Below, piece by piece: positions 28,418 to 37,798 of a stretch of DNA of 43,466 bases. The notes under the pieces are model-generated. The model searched no databases. It saw only the letters and a list, made by a program, of their open reading frames with translations, and was not told the origin of the DNA. The DNA is taken from positions 1-43,466 of the forward strand of contig JAGRLG010000063.1 in assembly GCA_020441905.1 (NCBI GenBank), in the 5' to 3' direction. The DNA comes from Rhodobiaceae bacterium (GTDB taxonomy: Bacteria > Pseudomonadota > Alphaproteobacteria > Rhizobiales > NORP267). The translations under genes were made by a program, and so were the position numbers. Positions within the stretch are counted from its first letter, which is position 1, and each line of letters starts with the position of its first letter.

Positions 28418-29585
28418 ACCGGACGGGGATATCCGCCTGGCGGATCCCGGCTTCGGCATCTATGTGCACTGGCCGTTCTGCGCCGCCAAATGCCCCTATT
28501 GCGACTTCAACTCCCATGTCCCGGACACCCCGCCGGACGAAAAGCGTCTGCTTGCCGCCTACCGCGCCGAACTGGCCCATTTCGCCGCCCTGGCGCCGGG
28601 GCGCACCGTTTCCAGCGTCTTTTTCGGCGGCGGCACCCCGTCGCTGATGTCCGGCGAAACCGTGGCCGGCATCCTGGATGCGATTGCCCGGCTGTGGCCG
28701 CTGGCCGGCGATGCCGAGATCACGCTGGAGGCCAACCCGACCAGCGCCGAGGCGGCGCGCTTTGCCCGCTATCGTTCGGCCGGCGTCAACCGGCTTTCGC
28801 TCGGGGTTCAGTCGCTGCGCGATGATGCCTTGGCCGCTCTTGGCCGCCGCCACGGCGCCCGCGAGGCCGTGGCGGCGCTCGAGACGGCGCGCTCCCTCTT
28901 TCCCCGCTTTTCCTTCGATCTCATCTATGCCCGCAGCGGGCAGCAGCTTGCCGATTGGCGCGTCGAGCTGGCCGAGGCGCTGGCGCTGGCCGGCGACCAT
29001 CTCTCGCTCTACCAGCTCACCATCGAGCGCGGCACGCCGTTTTTTGCCCGCCAGCGGCGCGGCGAGCTGCAGCTTCCGGACGACGATCTGGCGCGCGATT
29101 TCTACGACCTGACCCAGGATCTCTGCCAAAGCGCCGGAATGCCGGCCTATGAAATCTCCAATCACGCCCGCCCCGGCGGCGCCTCGCGCCACAATCTGAC
29201 CTATTGGCGCTCCGGCGATTATGTCGGTGTCGGCGCCGGCGCCCATGGCCGCATCGGCTCCGGCGCCGGGCGCCGCGCCACCGCCGCAATCGCCAGGCCC
29301 GCCGCCTGGCTCGGCCAGGTCGAGCGACTGGGCCATGGCCTGGTCGAAGATGTCGTGCTGGATGCTGGCGAGGCGGGCGAGGAATTCCTGCTCATGGGGC
29401 TGCGCCTTGGCGAAGGCATTTGCCTTGCGCGCCATGACGCCATTGCCGGTGTCCCGCTACCCCGGGACAGGATCGCCAATCTGCTCGCCGAAGGGTTGCT
29501 GGAGCGGCGCGCCGATGGCCGCATTGCCGCCAGCGCCAGCGGCCGTCCCGTGCTCAACAGCCTGATCGCCAGCCTGCTTGCCTGA
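28392..29585 (+). CDS. hemW: Radical-SAM heme chaperone HemW (HemN-like)
   Basis: HemW-type proteins are radical-SAM relatives of coproporphyrinogen III oxidase that bind heme and are thought to insert it; many are annotated as HemN-like. The 397-residue protein has the radical-SAM cluster Cys30, Cys34 and Cys37 in [14 protein letters not shown], then [18 protein letters not shown] and [17 protein letters not shown]. It lacks the extra N-terminal region of true HemN. ATG 28392 lies inside the end of rdgB, a common overlap. A C-terminal HemN domain completes the protein. Confidence 0.93.
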   Translation: MAALPRESEPDGDIRLADPGFGIYVHWPFCAAKCPYCDFNSHVPDTPPDEKRLLAAYRAELAHFAALAPGRTVSSVFFGGGTPSLMSGETVAGILDAIARLWPLAGDAEITLEANPTSAEAARFARYRSAGVNRLSLGVQSLRDDALAALGRRHGAREAVAALETARSLFPRFSFDLIYARSGQQLADWRVELAEALALAGDHLSLYQLTIERGTPFFARQRRGELQLPDDDLARDFYDLTQDLCQSAGMPAYEISNHARPGGASRHNLTYWRSGDYVGVGAGAHGRIGSGAGRRATAAIARPAAWLGQVERLGHGLVEDVVLDAGEAGEEFLLMGLRLGEGICLARHDAIAGVPLPRDRIANLLAEGLLERRADGRIAASASGRPVLNSLIASLLA

Positions 29586-29608
29586 TCGCCGGCCTTTGGC
29601 CCGCCCGG

Positions 29609-30820
29609 TCAGAAATTGGCGCCGGCAAAGCTCGTCGGCGCGGCGCGGATAACCCTGGTGCCACCGCCAGGCTGGATCTCCAGGATGGCGAGGCCGCGCT
29701 GATTAAGACCGCTGGCATTGAAGCGGAATATGCCGTCAACGCCGGCGAAGCCGCCGGAATTGGTCAGCAGTTCGGACGTGTAGCGCTCGCCCTTGGGCTG
29801 GCGCGCCAGCGCCGCCGCCAGGCTCACCGCGTCATAGGCTATGGTTGCGATGCGCGGCGGCTGAACACCGTAGATGGCCTGATAGCGGCTGGAAAAATCG
29901 CGCCAGCCGCTGGGGTCCGGGGCGGCATACCAGGCGCCCGCCAGTGCCGGCTCGCGCAGCAGCGCCGGGTCGTCCCATTGCCCCGATCCGAGCAGCTTGA
30001 CCCGTTTCAGGTCGGTCCCGTTCTGCACCAGCGCCGGCAGCAAGGCGCGCACCGGTCCCGGTCCGTCGGGCATCACGATGGCGCTAACTTTCGGGTTCGC
30101 GCCTTTGGCAATGGCGCTGATGCGCTGGGCCGCCTCTGCCGTGCCCTGGCCCTCGCCGGCATATTTTTCCACCATTACCACCTGCGCCCGCTTTTCGCCC
30201 GCCTTCTGCCTCAGCGCGCCCTCGGCTATGGTGCCATAGGCGGTTTCCGGCAACAGCGCGCCAAACGAAGCCAAGCGCTTGCTGACCGCGAAATCAACGA
30301 TCTGGGCGATGTCGTCATTGGGCAGGAAGGAGAGCAGATAGACGCCGCGGCCGGCGACGTTGGAATCGGTCGAGAAGGCGATCACCGGAACATTGGCGTT
30401 GCGCGCCACCGGGCCGACCGCCGCCACCGACTGGGCAAAGAGCGGCCCGACGATCAGTTCGGCGCCTTCGGCGATCGCCGCCTGGGCCGCCGCCGTGGCG
30501 CCCGCCGCCGTGCCGCCGGTGTCTTTCGGCACCAGCACGATATCCGGATTGTTGAATTCAAACAGCGCCATCTCGGCGGCTTCTTTCAGCGCCTTGGCGG
30601 TTTTTCCGGCGCCTCCGCCGGCCGACATCGGCAATAGCAGCGCCACCTTGACCGAACCGCTGCCCACCGTCTCGAAGGTCTGCACCGGGCCCGCCGGCTG
30701 CTGGCCGCCGAAATCGAGGCCCCCGCTGCCCGCGCAGCTGGCCGCCAGCAGGCAGCCGACAAGGCCTGCGCCTCGGCGCAACTTGCGCCAGATCCCCGCC
30801 GCTGTTCCGGCCTGTCGCAT
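29609..30820 (-). CDS. LppC/LpoA-type periplasmic lipoprotein (penicillin-binding protein activator family)
   Basis: The 403-residue protein has a lipoprotein signal peptide with lipobox LAASC (Cys29) and a periplasmic Leu/Ile/Val-binding-protein-like fold: SGSVKVALLLPMSAGGGAGKTAKALKEAAEMALFEF, IVGPLFAQSVAAVGPVARNANVPVIAFSTD, and TIAYDAVSLAAALAR. The LppC family includes LpoA, which activates penicillin-binding protein 1A in E. coli; the alphaproteobacterial members are usually only annotated as such. ATG 30820 is preceded by AGAGGGAG and is chosen over an ATG 33 bases upstream because it starts the signal peptide. It diverges from rsmI. Confidence 0.88.
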   Translation of the reverse strand: MRQAGTAAGIWRKLRRGAGLVGCLLAASCAGSGGLDFGGQQPAGPVQTFETVGSGSVKVALLLPMSAGGGAGKTAKALKEAAEMALFEFNNPDIVLVPKDTGGTAAGATAAAQAAIAEGAELIVGPLFAQSVAAVGPVARNANVPVIAFSTDSNVAGRGVYLLSFLPNDDIAQIVDFAVSKRLASFGALLPETAYGTIAEGALRQKAGEKRAQVVMVEKYAGEGQGTAEAAQRISAIAKGANPKVSAIVMPDGPGPVRALLPALVQNGTDLKRVKLLGSGQWDDPALLREPALAGAWYAAPDPSGWRDFSSRYQAIYGVQPPRIATIAYDAVSLAAALARQPKGERYTSELLTNSGGFAGVDGIFRFNASGLNQRGLAILEIQPGGGTRVIRAAPTSFAGANF

Positions 30821-30995
30821 ATGTGATTGCTCCCTCTTCCGGCGCTTCGACATGTGCTAAGCGGCACCCTTTCAGCGCTGCGGCGATACCGCTAGGATCG
30901 CCCCGGAGCCGAGTGGCGCGCTTCCGCAACGCGATGCGCACGCCCCCATGTTTTTCGCACCCGCCCAGCCTATGGGTAGACCAGGGAGAACGGCC

Positions 30996-31937
30996 TTGCC
31001 AAGAAGAATCAGCCGCGCCGCGGGCGCGGGGGCCAGCTCCCAGGGGCAGCAGCGCCAGCGCGGCTATTCGGTCGCGGGCGCCATCATCGAGGTGCCGCAA
31101 GCCGATGCCGGACTTCATGTCGTGGCGACCCCGATCGGCAATCTCGGCGATATCACCCTGCGCGCGCTGCGCATTCTCGCCGGCGCCGACGCCGTTATCT
31201 GCGAGGACAGCCGGGTTTCCGCCCGCCTGCTCGCCCATTACGGGATTTCGACGCCGTTGGTCACCTATCACGACCATAATGCCGAAAAGGTGCGCCCGCG
31301 CCTGATGGCCCGTCTCGCCGCCGGCGATGCGCTGGCGCTGATTACCGATGCCGGCACGCCGTTGGTTTCCGATCCCGGCTACCGCCTGGTGCAAGAAACC
31401 ATCGCCTCCGGCATTGCGCTGACCGCCGCCCCCGGCCCGGCGGCTCCGGTCAATGCCCTGGTTCTGTCCGGTCTGCCCAGCGACCGCTTTTTTTTCGAAG
31501 GCTTCCTTCCCCCCCGCCAGGCGGCGCGGCGCAAGCGCCTCGCCGCCCTGGCCGCCATTCCCGCAACCCTCCTTTTCTTTGAATCGCCGCGCCGCCTTGG
31601 CGCCTGCCTTGCCGACATGGCCGAGGTTCTGGGGCCGCGCGGCGCCGCCGTCGCCCGCGAAATGACCAAGCGCTTCGAGGAACTGCGCCGCGGAGAGCTG
31701 CCGGTGCTGGCCGCTCACTATGAGGGTGCCGCGCCCAGGGGCGAGATTGTTATCGCCGTCGCGCCGCCGCTCGAAGGCGCTGGCGAGGGCGCGGGCGATC
31801 TGGATGAAATGCTGACCGCGCTGCTCGCCGATATGTCGCTGCGCGACGCGGTGGCCGAGGCGGTGGCGCGCAGCGGCCTTGACCGCAAAAGCGTCTATGC
31901 CCGCGCCCTGGAACTGGCCCGCAAAGCAAAGGGGTGA
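30996..31937 (+). CDS. rsmI: 16S rRNA 2'-O-ribose C1402 methyltransferase RsmI
   Basis: RsmI methylates C1402 of 16S rRNA at the decoding centre. The 313-residue protein shows VVATPIGNLGDITLRAL, ICEDSRVSARLLAHYGI, LALITDAGTPLVSDPGYRLV, AAPGPAAPVNALVLSGLPSDRFFFEGFLP, and a C-terminal HTH-like tail. The start TTG 30996 is preceded by AGGGAGA 6 bases away and gives MPRRISRAAGAGASSQG, close to alphaproteobacterial RsmI starts. ATG 30948 or 30972 would add a less typical leader. It overlaps yraN by a GTGA. Confidence 0.94.
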   Translation: MPRRISRAAGAGASSQGQQRQRGYSVAGAIIEVPQADAGLHVVATPIGNLGDITLRALRILAGADAVICEDSRVSARLLAHYGISTPLVTYHDHNAEKVRPRLMARLAAGDALALITDAGTPLVSDPGYRLVQETIASGIALTAAPGPAAPVNALVLSGLPSDRFFFEGFLPPRQAARRKRLAALAAIPATLLFFESPRRLGACLADMAEVLGPRGAAVAREMTKRFEELRRGELPVLAAHYEGAAPRGEIVIAVAPPLEGAGEGAGDLDEMLTALLADMSLRDAVAEAVARSGLDRKSVYARALELARKAKG

Positions 31938-32344
31938 GGGTGCAATCGATGGACCGTCTCGCGCCGCATCTCGAGCCAGGGCACCGCAGGAAGGCCGCCA
32001 ACAGATTCGGCGCCCGCGCCGAAATGATGGCCGCCTGGCTGCTGCGCGCCAAGGGCTATCGCATCCTCGCGCGCCGCTATCGCAACCGCGCCGGCGAGAT
32101 TGACCTGATTGCCCGCCGCGGCTCCCATTTCGCCTTTGTCGAGGTCAAGGCGCGCGCCACCTTTCAGGGCGAAGTGCTGACCGCCCGCCAGCGCGCCCGC
32201 ATCGCCCGCGCCGCGCAGGGCTGGCTGGCCGACGCCGCCGGGCACGGCCGGTTGCCGGAAGATTACAGCGCCAGCTTCGACCTGATTGTCATTGCCCCCT
32301 GGCGTCTGCCGCGCCATATCTGCGCGGTCTTTGACAGCGCCTGA
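31934..32344 (+). CDS. YraN/UPF0102 family protein (nuclease-like fold)
   Basis: The 136-residue protein is a YraN-type member of the endonuclease-like fold. It has [49 protein letters not shown], with Asp57 and the Glu70-x-Lys72 pair as a possible metal site. No substrate is established. The GTG at 31934 overlaps the rsmI stop, so translation is coupled; GTG 31940 or ATG 31949 are alternatives. The rsmI-yraN-gshB order is standard in alphaproteobacteria. Confidence 0.92.
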   Translation: MRVQSMDRLAPHLEPGHRRKAANRFGARAEMMAAWLLRAKGYRILARRYRNRAGEIDLIARRGSHFAFVEVKARATFQGEVLTARQRARIARAAQGWLADAAGHGRLPEDYSASFDLIVIAPWRLPRHICAVFDSA

Positions 32345-32417
32345 GGATTTCGGGCGCAAAGCGAGCGGGAAAGCACCACGCCATGGAGAGCCGAGAGAGC
32401 CGCGAGGGCAAGAAACG

Positions 32418-33356
32418 ATGAGCCTCACAATTGCCGTGCAGATGGACCCCATCGAAACCATCGATATTTCCGGGGATTCGACATTCGCCCTGATGCTGGA
32501 AGCCCAAAGGCGCGGCCACCAGTTGCACTATTATACGCCGGGCGCGCTTTCGATGGCCTCGGGCACGGTTTTCGCTCGCGCCCGCAAGGTTGCCGTTCGC
32601 GACGAGCAGGGGCGTCATTTCGAGCAGGGGGACGAGGAAAAGCTCGCCCTTGGCGATGTCGACGTCGTGCTGCTGCGCCAGGATCCGCCCTTCGACATGG
32701 CCTATATCTCGACCACCTATCTCCTCGAGCGCATCCACCCCAGAACCCTGGTCGTCAACAATCCTGCCGAGGTGCGCAATGCGCCCGAGAAGCTTTTCGT
32801 CACCGAATTCGCCGATCTCACGCCGCCGACGCTGATTACCCGCGATCCGGCCGCGATCCGCGAGTTCCGCGCCCGCCACGAGGACATCATTCTCAAGCCG
32901 CTATACGGCAATGGCGGTGCCGCGGTGTTTCGCACCTCTGCCGGCGATCCCAATTTCAACGCCCTGCTCGAAATGTTCGAGCAGATGTTCCGCGAGCCCT
33001 TTGTCGTGCAGCGCTATCTGCCCGACGTGCGCGCCGGGGACAAGCGCATCATTCTGGTCGATGGCGAACCGGCGGGCGTCATCAACCGCGTGCCGGCGGA
33101 GTTTGAAACCCGCTCTAACATGCATGTCGGCGGGCGCCCGGAAGCCGCCGAGTTGAGCGCCCGCGACCGCGAAATCTGCGCCCGCATCGGCCCCGCGCTC
33201 AAGGAGCGCGGCCTGCTCTTTGTCGGCATCGATGTCATCGGCGACTGGCTGACCGAGATCAACGTCACCTCGCCGACCGGCATCCGCGAGGTCAGGCGCT
33301 TTGGCGGCGCCGATATCGCCGCCCTGCTCTGGGACGCCATAGAGGCCCGGCGCTAG
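32418..33356 (+). CDS. gshB: Glutathione synthase
   Basis: GshB joins gamma-glutamylcysteine to glycine. The 312-residue ATP-grasp protein shows [93 protein letters not shown] and [21 protein letters not shown], all diagnostic. ATG 32418 follows GAGGG. It ends the rsmI-yraN-gshB run. The 91 bases downstream precede the efflux genes. gshA is not in the window. Confidence 0.97.
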   Translation: MSLTIAVQMDPIETIDISGDSTFALMLEAQRRGHQLHYYTPGALSMASGTVFARARKVAVRDEQGRHFEQGDEEKLALGDVDVVLLRQDPPFDMAYISTTYLLERIHPRTLVVNNPAEVRNAPEKLFVTEFADLTPPTLITRDPAAIREFRARHEDIILKPLYGNGGAAVFRTSAGDPNFNALLEMFEQMFREPFVVQRYLPDVRAGDKRIILVDGEPAGVINRVPAEFETRSNMHVGGRPEAAELSARDREICARIGPALKERGLLFVGIDVIGDWLTEINVTSPTGIREVRRFGGADIAALLWDAIEARR

Positions 33357-33447
33357 GTCTTGGCGCCGCGCGCCTTGCTTCCATCGCCGCCGCATTTGAA
33401 CTAGCCTGACACTTTGCGCGCCCGGCAACACCGGGCCCGGTCAAACC

Positions 33448-34551
33448 ATGCCAGATGCGATGACAATGATAGCTGCCTTCAGAAGCGCCGGCGCTGGCCC
33501 GCTCCGGCCGGGGATACGTCTTGCCGCGGCGGCGCTGCTGCTGCTGGCGGCGACCCCGCCGGCCCTGGCCCAGGACGCCGGCGCCAGCGGCGACGCGCCG
33601 GCCGTTCCGGTCGAGGCGGCCAGGGTGGAATTGCGCCCGATCCTCGAGCGCGTTACCGCCATTGGCAGCCTGCGTTCCAACGAGTCCGTCGTCATCCGCC
33701 CCGAAATCGCCGGGCGCGTCGTCGGCATCGATTTTGAGGAGGGCCAGCCGGTGGCCCGGGGCGCCCTGCTGCTGCGTCTCGACGATTCGCTGTTTCGCGC
33801 CGAACTGGGCGAGGCCGAGGCGCAGCTGCGCCTTGCCGAAAGCAATTTCCAGCGCATCGAGGAACTCCACGTCAGGAACGTTGCCACCGCGCGCTCGCGC
33901 GACGAGGCCCGCTCCGGTCTCGATATCGGCACCGCCTCGCTTGAATTGGCACGGGCGCGGCTGGCGCGCACCCGCATTTCCGCGCCTTTCGACGGCATTG
34001 CCGGCCTGCGCCAGGTCAGCATCGGCGACTACATCAGCGCCGGCCAGGATGTCGTCAATCTGGAGGATATCGACCCCATCAAGGTCGATTTCCGCGTCGC
34101 CGAGAAATTTCTCTCCGCCGTGCGCACCGGCCAGACTATCCAGGTCCGGGTCGATGCCTATCCCGGCCGCAGCTTTGATGGCGAGGTCTATGCCATCGAT
34201 CCGCGTATCGATGCCGAGGGCCGCTCCATCGTTATCCGCGCCCGTCTTGCCAATGACGATCTGCTGCTGCGTCCCGGCCTGTTCGCCCGCGTCGTCCTGG
34301 TGCTGAAGACCCGGCCCCAGGCGGTGACGGTGCCAGAACAGGCGATCCAGCCGCGCGGCGGCGAGCAATATGTCTTCACCATCATCGACGGCAAGGTGAA
34401 GCAGACCAGGGTAACCATCGGCAATCGCAGCGAAGGACGGGTCGAAATCGTCGACGGTCTGGCCGATGACGCCGTGGTGGTCACTGCCGGCCACCTCAAG
34501 ATCCAGGATGGCGCCGCGGTGCGCATCGTCGGGGACGGCAAGGGAGCGTAA
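33448..34551 (+). CDS. RND efflux periplasmic adaptor (membrane fusion protein)
   Basis: The 367-residue protein has a signal peptide (about 1-41, ending PPALA before Q). The rest has the HlyD/MFP layout: a barrel-sandwich start (SVVIRPEIAGRVVGIDFEEGQPVARGALLLRLDD), an alpha hairpin (about 110-165, with LRLAESNFQRIEELHVRN and RSRDEARSGLDIGTASLELARARLART), then TRISAPFDGIAGLRQVSIGDYI and a beta-barrel. It links the RND pump to an outer-membrane channel. No lipobox is seen. The pump gene follows after 7 bases. The start could also be ATG 33460 or 33466; none has a clear ribosome site. Confidence 0.93.
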   Translation: MPDAMTMIAAFRSAGAGPLRPGIRLAAAALLLLAATPPALAQDAGASGDAPAVPVEAARVELRPILERVTAIGSLRSNESVVIRPEIAGRVVGIDFEEGQPVARGALLLRLDDSLFRAELGEAEAQLRLAESNFQRIEELHVRNVATARSRDEARSGLDIGTASLELARARLARTRISAPFDGIAGLRQVSIGDYISAGQDVVNLEDIDPIKVDFRVAEKFLSAVRTGQTIQVRVDAYPGRSFDGEVYAIDPRIDAEGRSIVIRARLANDDLLLRPGLFARVVLVLKTRPQAVTVPEQAIQPRGGEQYVFTIIDGKVKQTRVTIGNRSEGRVEIVDGLADDAVVVTAGHLKIQDGAAVRIVGDGKGA

Positions 34552-34558
34552 GCGTCAG

Positions 34559-37500
34559 GTGAGGATCTCCGATCTTTCCATCCGCCGGCCGGTGCTCGCC
34601 ACCGTCATGAGCCTGGTGCTGGTACTGGTCGGCCTCATTGCCTATCAGCGCCTCACGGTGCGCGAATATCCCAATATCGACCCGCCGGTGGTGACCGTTG
34701 CCACCGATTACAAGGGCGCCAGCGCCGAGATCGTCGAAACCCAGGTTACCCAGGTCCTCGAGGATTCGCTGTCCGGGATCGAGGGCATCGACCTCATCAC
34801 CTCGATCAACCGCCAGGAACGCAGCCAGATCACCATACTGTTCAAGCTTGACCGCGATCCCGATTCGGCCGCCGCTGATGTTCGCGACCGGGTCGGGCGG
34901 GTGCGCGGGCGTCTGCCGGCCGAAATCGAGGAGCCGGTGATCCAGAAGGTCGAGGCCGACGCCCAGCCGATCATCTATCTGACCTTCTATTCCGACCGCC
35001 ATTCCCCGCTCGAGATCACCGATTATGGCGACCGCTTCGTCAAGGACCGCCTGCAGACCCTGCCCGGCGTTGCCGAGGTGCGCATTTTCGGCCAGCGCCG
35101 TTACTCCATGCGCATCTGGCTCGACCCGGAGCGCCTCGCCGCCTTTGCCCTGACGCCGCAGGATGTGGAGGAAGCGCTGCGGCGCCAGAATATCGAGGTT
35201 CCGGCCGGGCGGGTCGAGAGCGTGCAGCGCGAATTCACCGTCTTCTCCCAGACCGATCTGCGCACCGTGCAGCAGTTTTCCGACCTCGTGCTCAAGGAGG
35301 CCGGCGGCTATCTGGTGCGCCTGTCCGATGTCGGAAGCGCCGAAATCGGCGCCGAGGACGAGCGCCGCGTCGTGCGCTTCAACGGCAAGCCGGCGGTCGC
35401 CATGGGCGTCGTCAAGCAGGCCACCGCCAACCCGCTCGACGTTTCGCAGGCAGTGCGCGCCGCCCTGCCGGTCATCGTCGACAGCCTGCCCGAGGGCATG
35501 CGGGTCGAGGTCGCCCATGACAAGTCGGTCTTCATCGAGGAATCGGTCAAGAACGTCTACACCACCATTGCCGAGGCAGTGGTGCTGGTGGTGCTGATCA
35601 TCTTTCTCTTCCTGCGTTCCATGCGCGCTACCCTGATCCCCATCGTCACCATTCCGGTCGCCCTGATCGGCGCCTTCGCGGTGATGTTCGCGCTCGGCTA
35701 TTCGATCAATACCTTGACCCTGTTGTCTCTGGTGCTGGCCATCGGCCTGGTTGTCGACGATGCCATCGTCATGCTGGAAAACATCTTCCGCCATGTCGAG
35801 GCCGGCGAGGATCCGCGCGCCGCCGCCTTTGCGGGTGCCCGCGAGATCGGCTTTGCCGTCATCGCCATGACGCTGACCCTGGTCGCGGTCTATATCCCCA
35901 TCGGTTTCATGGCTGGTTCCACCGGCAAGCTGTTCACCGAATTCGCCTGGACCCTGGCCGGGGCGGTGCTGGTGTCGGGTTTCGTCGCCCTGACGCTGAC
36001 GCCGATGATGTGTTCCCGTCTGCTGCGGCCCCATGAAAGCCATGGCCGTATTTATCTGGCCGTCGAAGCCGCCTTGCACCGCCTCATCGGCGGCTATCGC
36101 CGCCTTCTCGCCCTTGCCCTGCGGGCGCGCCCGCTGGTGCTGGCGATCGGCCTCGCCGTCGCCGCTTCGAGCTATGTCTTCTTCTCCCAGCTGCGCTCGG
36201 AGCTCGCGCCCTATGAGGATCAGGGCACCATCGTGACGGCCTTTTTCGCCCCCGAGGGCGCTACCATCGACTACACCGACAAATATGCCCGCCAGCTCGA
36301 GGACATCTTCGCCTCGACCAAGGATATCGACCGCTATTTCGTCGTCACCGGCTTTCCCGTCGTCTCCCAGGGCATCGCCTTCGTCAAGACCGTGCCCTGG
36401 GGCGAGCGTGCCCGCAGCCAGCAGGATATCGCCGCCGAATTGCGCCCCCGGCTGCTCGCCGTGCCGGGCGTCCTGGCCTTCCCCGGCAGCCCGCCGCCGC
36501 TTGGCCAGAGCGTGCGCGAAACCCCGATTTCCTTCGTCATCCAGACCTCGCAGAGCTATGACCGGCTCCAGGAGATCGTCGATGCGGTGATGCAGCAGGC
36601 GCGGGGCAATCCCGGCCTGGTCAATCTCGACAGCGACCTGAAGCTCAACACGCCGCAGCTCAAGATCGTCGTCGACCGCGAGAAGGCCGCCGATGTCGGG
36701 GTCGAGGTCGAGGCGCTGGGCCGCACCCTGGAAACCATGCTCGGCGGCCGCCAGGTGACGCGCTTCAAGCGCGAAGGCGAGCAATATGACGTCATCGTCC
36801 AGGTCGCCGATGTCGACCGCCGCAATCCCGACGACCTGCGCCGCATCTATGTGCGCGGGCGCGCCGGCACCATGATCGCGCTGGGCAACCTGATCTCGGT
36901 CGAGGAAACTGTGGCGCCCAAGGAACTCAATCATTTCAACCAGCTGCGGTCGGCGACGCTCAAGGCTCACCTTGCCCCCGGCTATACCATCGGAGAGGGC
37001 CTCGATTTTCTCAACGCCGCGGCCGAGCAGGCCATGCGGGGCGATGGCCAGGTCGATTATTCCGGCCAGTCGCGCGAGTTCCGCCAGTCGAGCGCCGAAA
37101 TCTACGTCACCTTCCTGCTGGCGCTGGCTTTCATCTATCTGGTGCTGTCGGCCCAGTTCGAGAGTTTCCGCAATCCGCTCATCATCATGCTCACCGTTCC
37201 GCTGTCGATGGCCGGCGCCCTGGCGGCGCTGTGGCTGTCCGGCGGCACCCTCAACATCTATTCCCAGGTCGGCCTGGTGACGCTGATCGGGCTCATCACC
37301 AAGCACGGCATCCTGATTGTCGAATTCGCCAACCAGCTGCGCGCGGCGGGCAAGGACAAGGTCGAGGCGGTGATCGAATCCTCAGCCCTGAGGCTGCGCC
37401 CGATCCTGATGACCACCGGCGCCATGGTGTTCGGCGCCGTGCCGCTGGCGATTGCCACCGGCGCCGGGGCCGAAAGCCGCCAGGACATAGGCTGGGTCAT

Positions 37501-37672
37501 CGTCGGCGGGCTCGTTGTCGGAACCTTCTTCACCCTGTTCGTCATTCCGGTCGTCTATACCTATCTGGCCGGGGCGGTGAACATCGAGGCCCACGGCCCT
37601 GCCGGCAATGCGTCGCCGCCGCCGGAAACCCGTGCCGGGAGGCGCGGCAAGAGGGCGCATCCGGCCGAATAG
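34559..37672 (+). CDS. RND efflux pump, inner membrane transporter (HAE1 type)
   Basis: The 1037-residue protein is a proton-driven RND exporter. It has TM1 (about 10-30), two large periplasmic loops and twelve expected membrane helices. The TM4 proton relay has Asp400 and Asp401 in GLVVDDAIVMLENIFRH. A second repeat contains LALAFIYLVLSAQFESFRNPLIIMLTVP and GLITKHGILIVEFAN. The start is GTG 34559 (VRISDLSIRRPVLATVMS). It is close in type to AcrB/MexB-like pumps; the substrate cannot be read from sequence, and there is no outer-membrane factor gene or local regulator in the window. Confidence 0.95.
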   Translation: MRISDLSIRRPVLATVMSLVLVLVGLIAYQRLTVREYPNIDPPVVTVATDYKGASAEIVETQVTQVLEDSLSGIEGIDLITSINRQERSQITILFKLDRDPDSAAADVRDRVGRVRGRLPAEIEEPVIQKVEADAQPIIYLTFYSDRHSPLEITDYGDRFVKDRLQTLPGVAEVRIFGQRRYSMRIWLDPERLAAFALTPQDVEEALRRQNIEVPAGRVESVQREFTVFSQTDLRTVQQFSDLVLKEAGGYLVRLSDVGSAEIGAEDERRVVRFNGKPAVAMGVVKQATANPLDVSQAVRAALPVIVDSLPEGMRVEVAHDKSVFIEESVKNVYTTIAEAVVLVVLIIFLFLRSMRATLIPIVTIPVALIGAFAVMFALGYSINTLTLLSLVLAIGLVVDDAIVMLENIFRHVEAGEDPRAAAFAGAREIGFAVIAMTLTLVAVYIPIGFMAGSTGKLFTEFAWTLAGAVLVSGFVALTLTPMMCSRLLRPHESHGRIYLAVEAALHRLIGGYRRLLALALRARPLVLAIGLAVAASSYVFFSQLRSELAPYEDQGTIVTAFFAPEGATIDYTDKYARQLEDIFASTKDIDRYFVVTGFPVVSQGIAFVKTVPWGERARSQQDIAAELRPRLLAVPGVLAFPGSPPPLGQSVRETPISFVIQTSQSYDRLQEIVDAVMQQARGNPGLVNLDSDLKLNTPQLKIVVDREKAADVGVEVEALGRTLETMLGGRQVTRFKREGEQYDVIVQVADVDRRNPDDLRRIYVRGRAGTMIALGNLISVEETVAPKELNHFNQLRSATLKAHLAPGYTIGEGLDFLNAAAEQAMRGDGQVDYSGQSREFRQSSAEIYVTFLLALAFIYLVLSAQFESFRNPLIIMLTVPLSMAGALAALWLSGGTLNIYSQVGLVTLIGLITKHGILIVEFANQLRAAGKDKVEAVIESSALRLRPILMTTGAMVFGAVPLAIATGAGAESRQDIGWVIVGGLVVGTFFTLFVIPVVYTYLAGAVNIEAHGPAGNASPPPETRAGRRGKRAHPAE

Positions 37673-37683
37673 CTCCCCACTAT

Positions 37684-37732
37684 CCGGCTGCCGGGTTTTG
37701 ATCCAGGATCTGGCCGCCGGTTTTGACTCCAG
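37684..37732 (+). terminator. Weak terminator-like direct repeats after the RND operon
   Basis: Two imperfect 21-bp repeats (37686-37706 and 37712-37732) of the form GGCYGCCGGTTTTGAYTCCAG. Each has a short GC stem (CCGG-CTG-CCGG in the first) followed by TTTT. The stems are short and the T-runs only four long, so termination would be weak. They fall between the pump gene and the acyltransferase. Confidence 0.3.
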
Positions 37733-37798
37733 CGCCGGGATCGCCCAGATTGATCCGGCCACGACCCCTCGCCGACCTTGAGCCAAGAACTCCCCGCC

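Noticed and set aside
34496..37306. A 936-codon minus-strand open frame across the RND gene
   Set aside because: The plus-strand RND protein is certain; the opposite frame is His/Asp/Gly-rich antisense, a GC-rich artefact.
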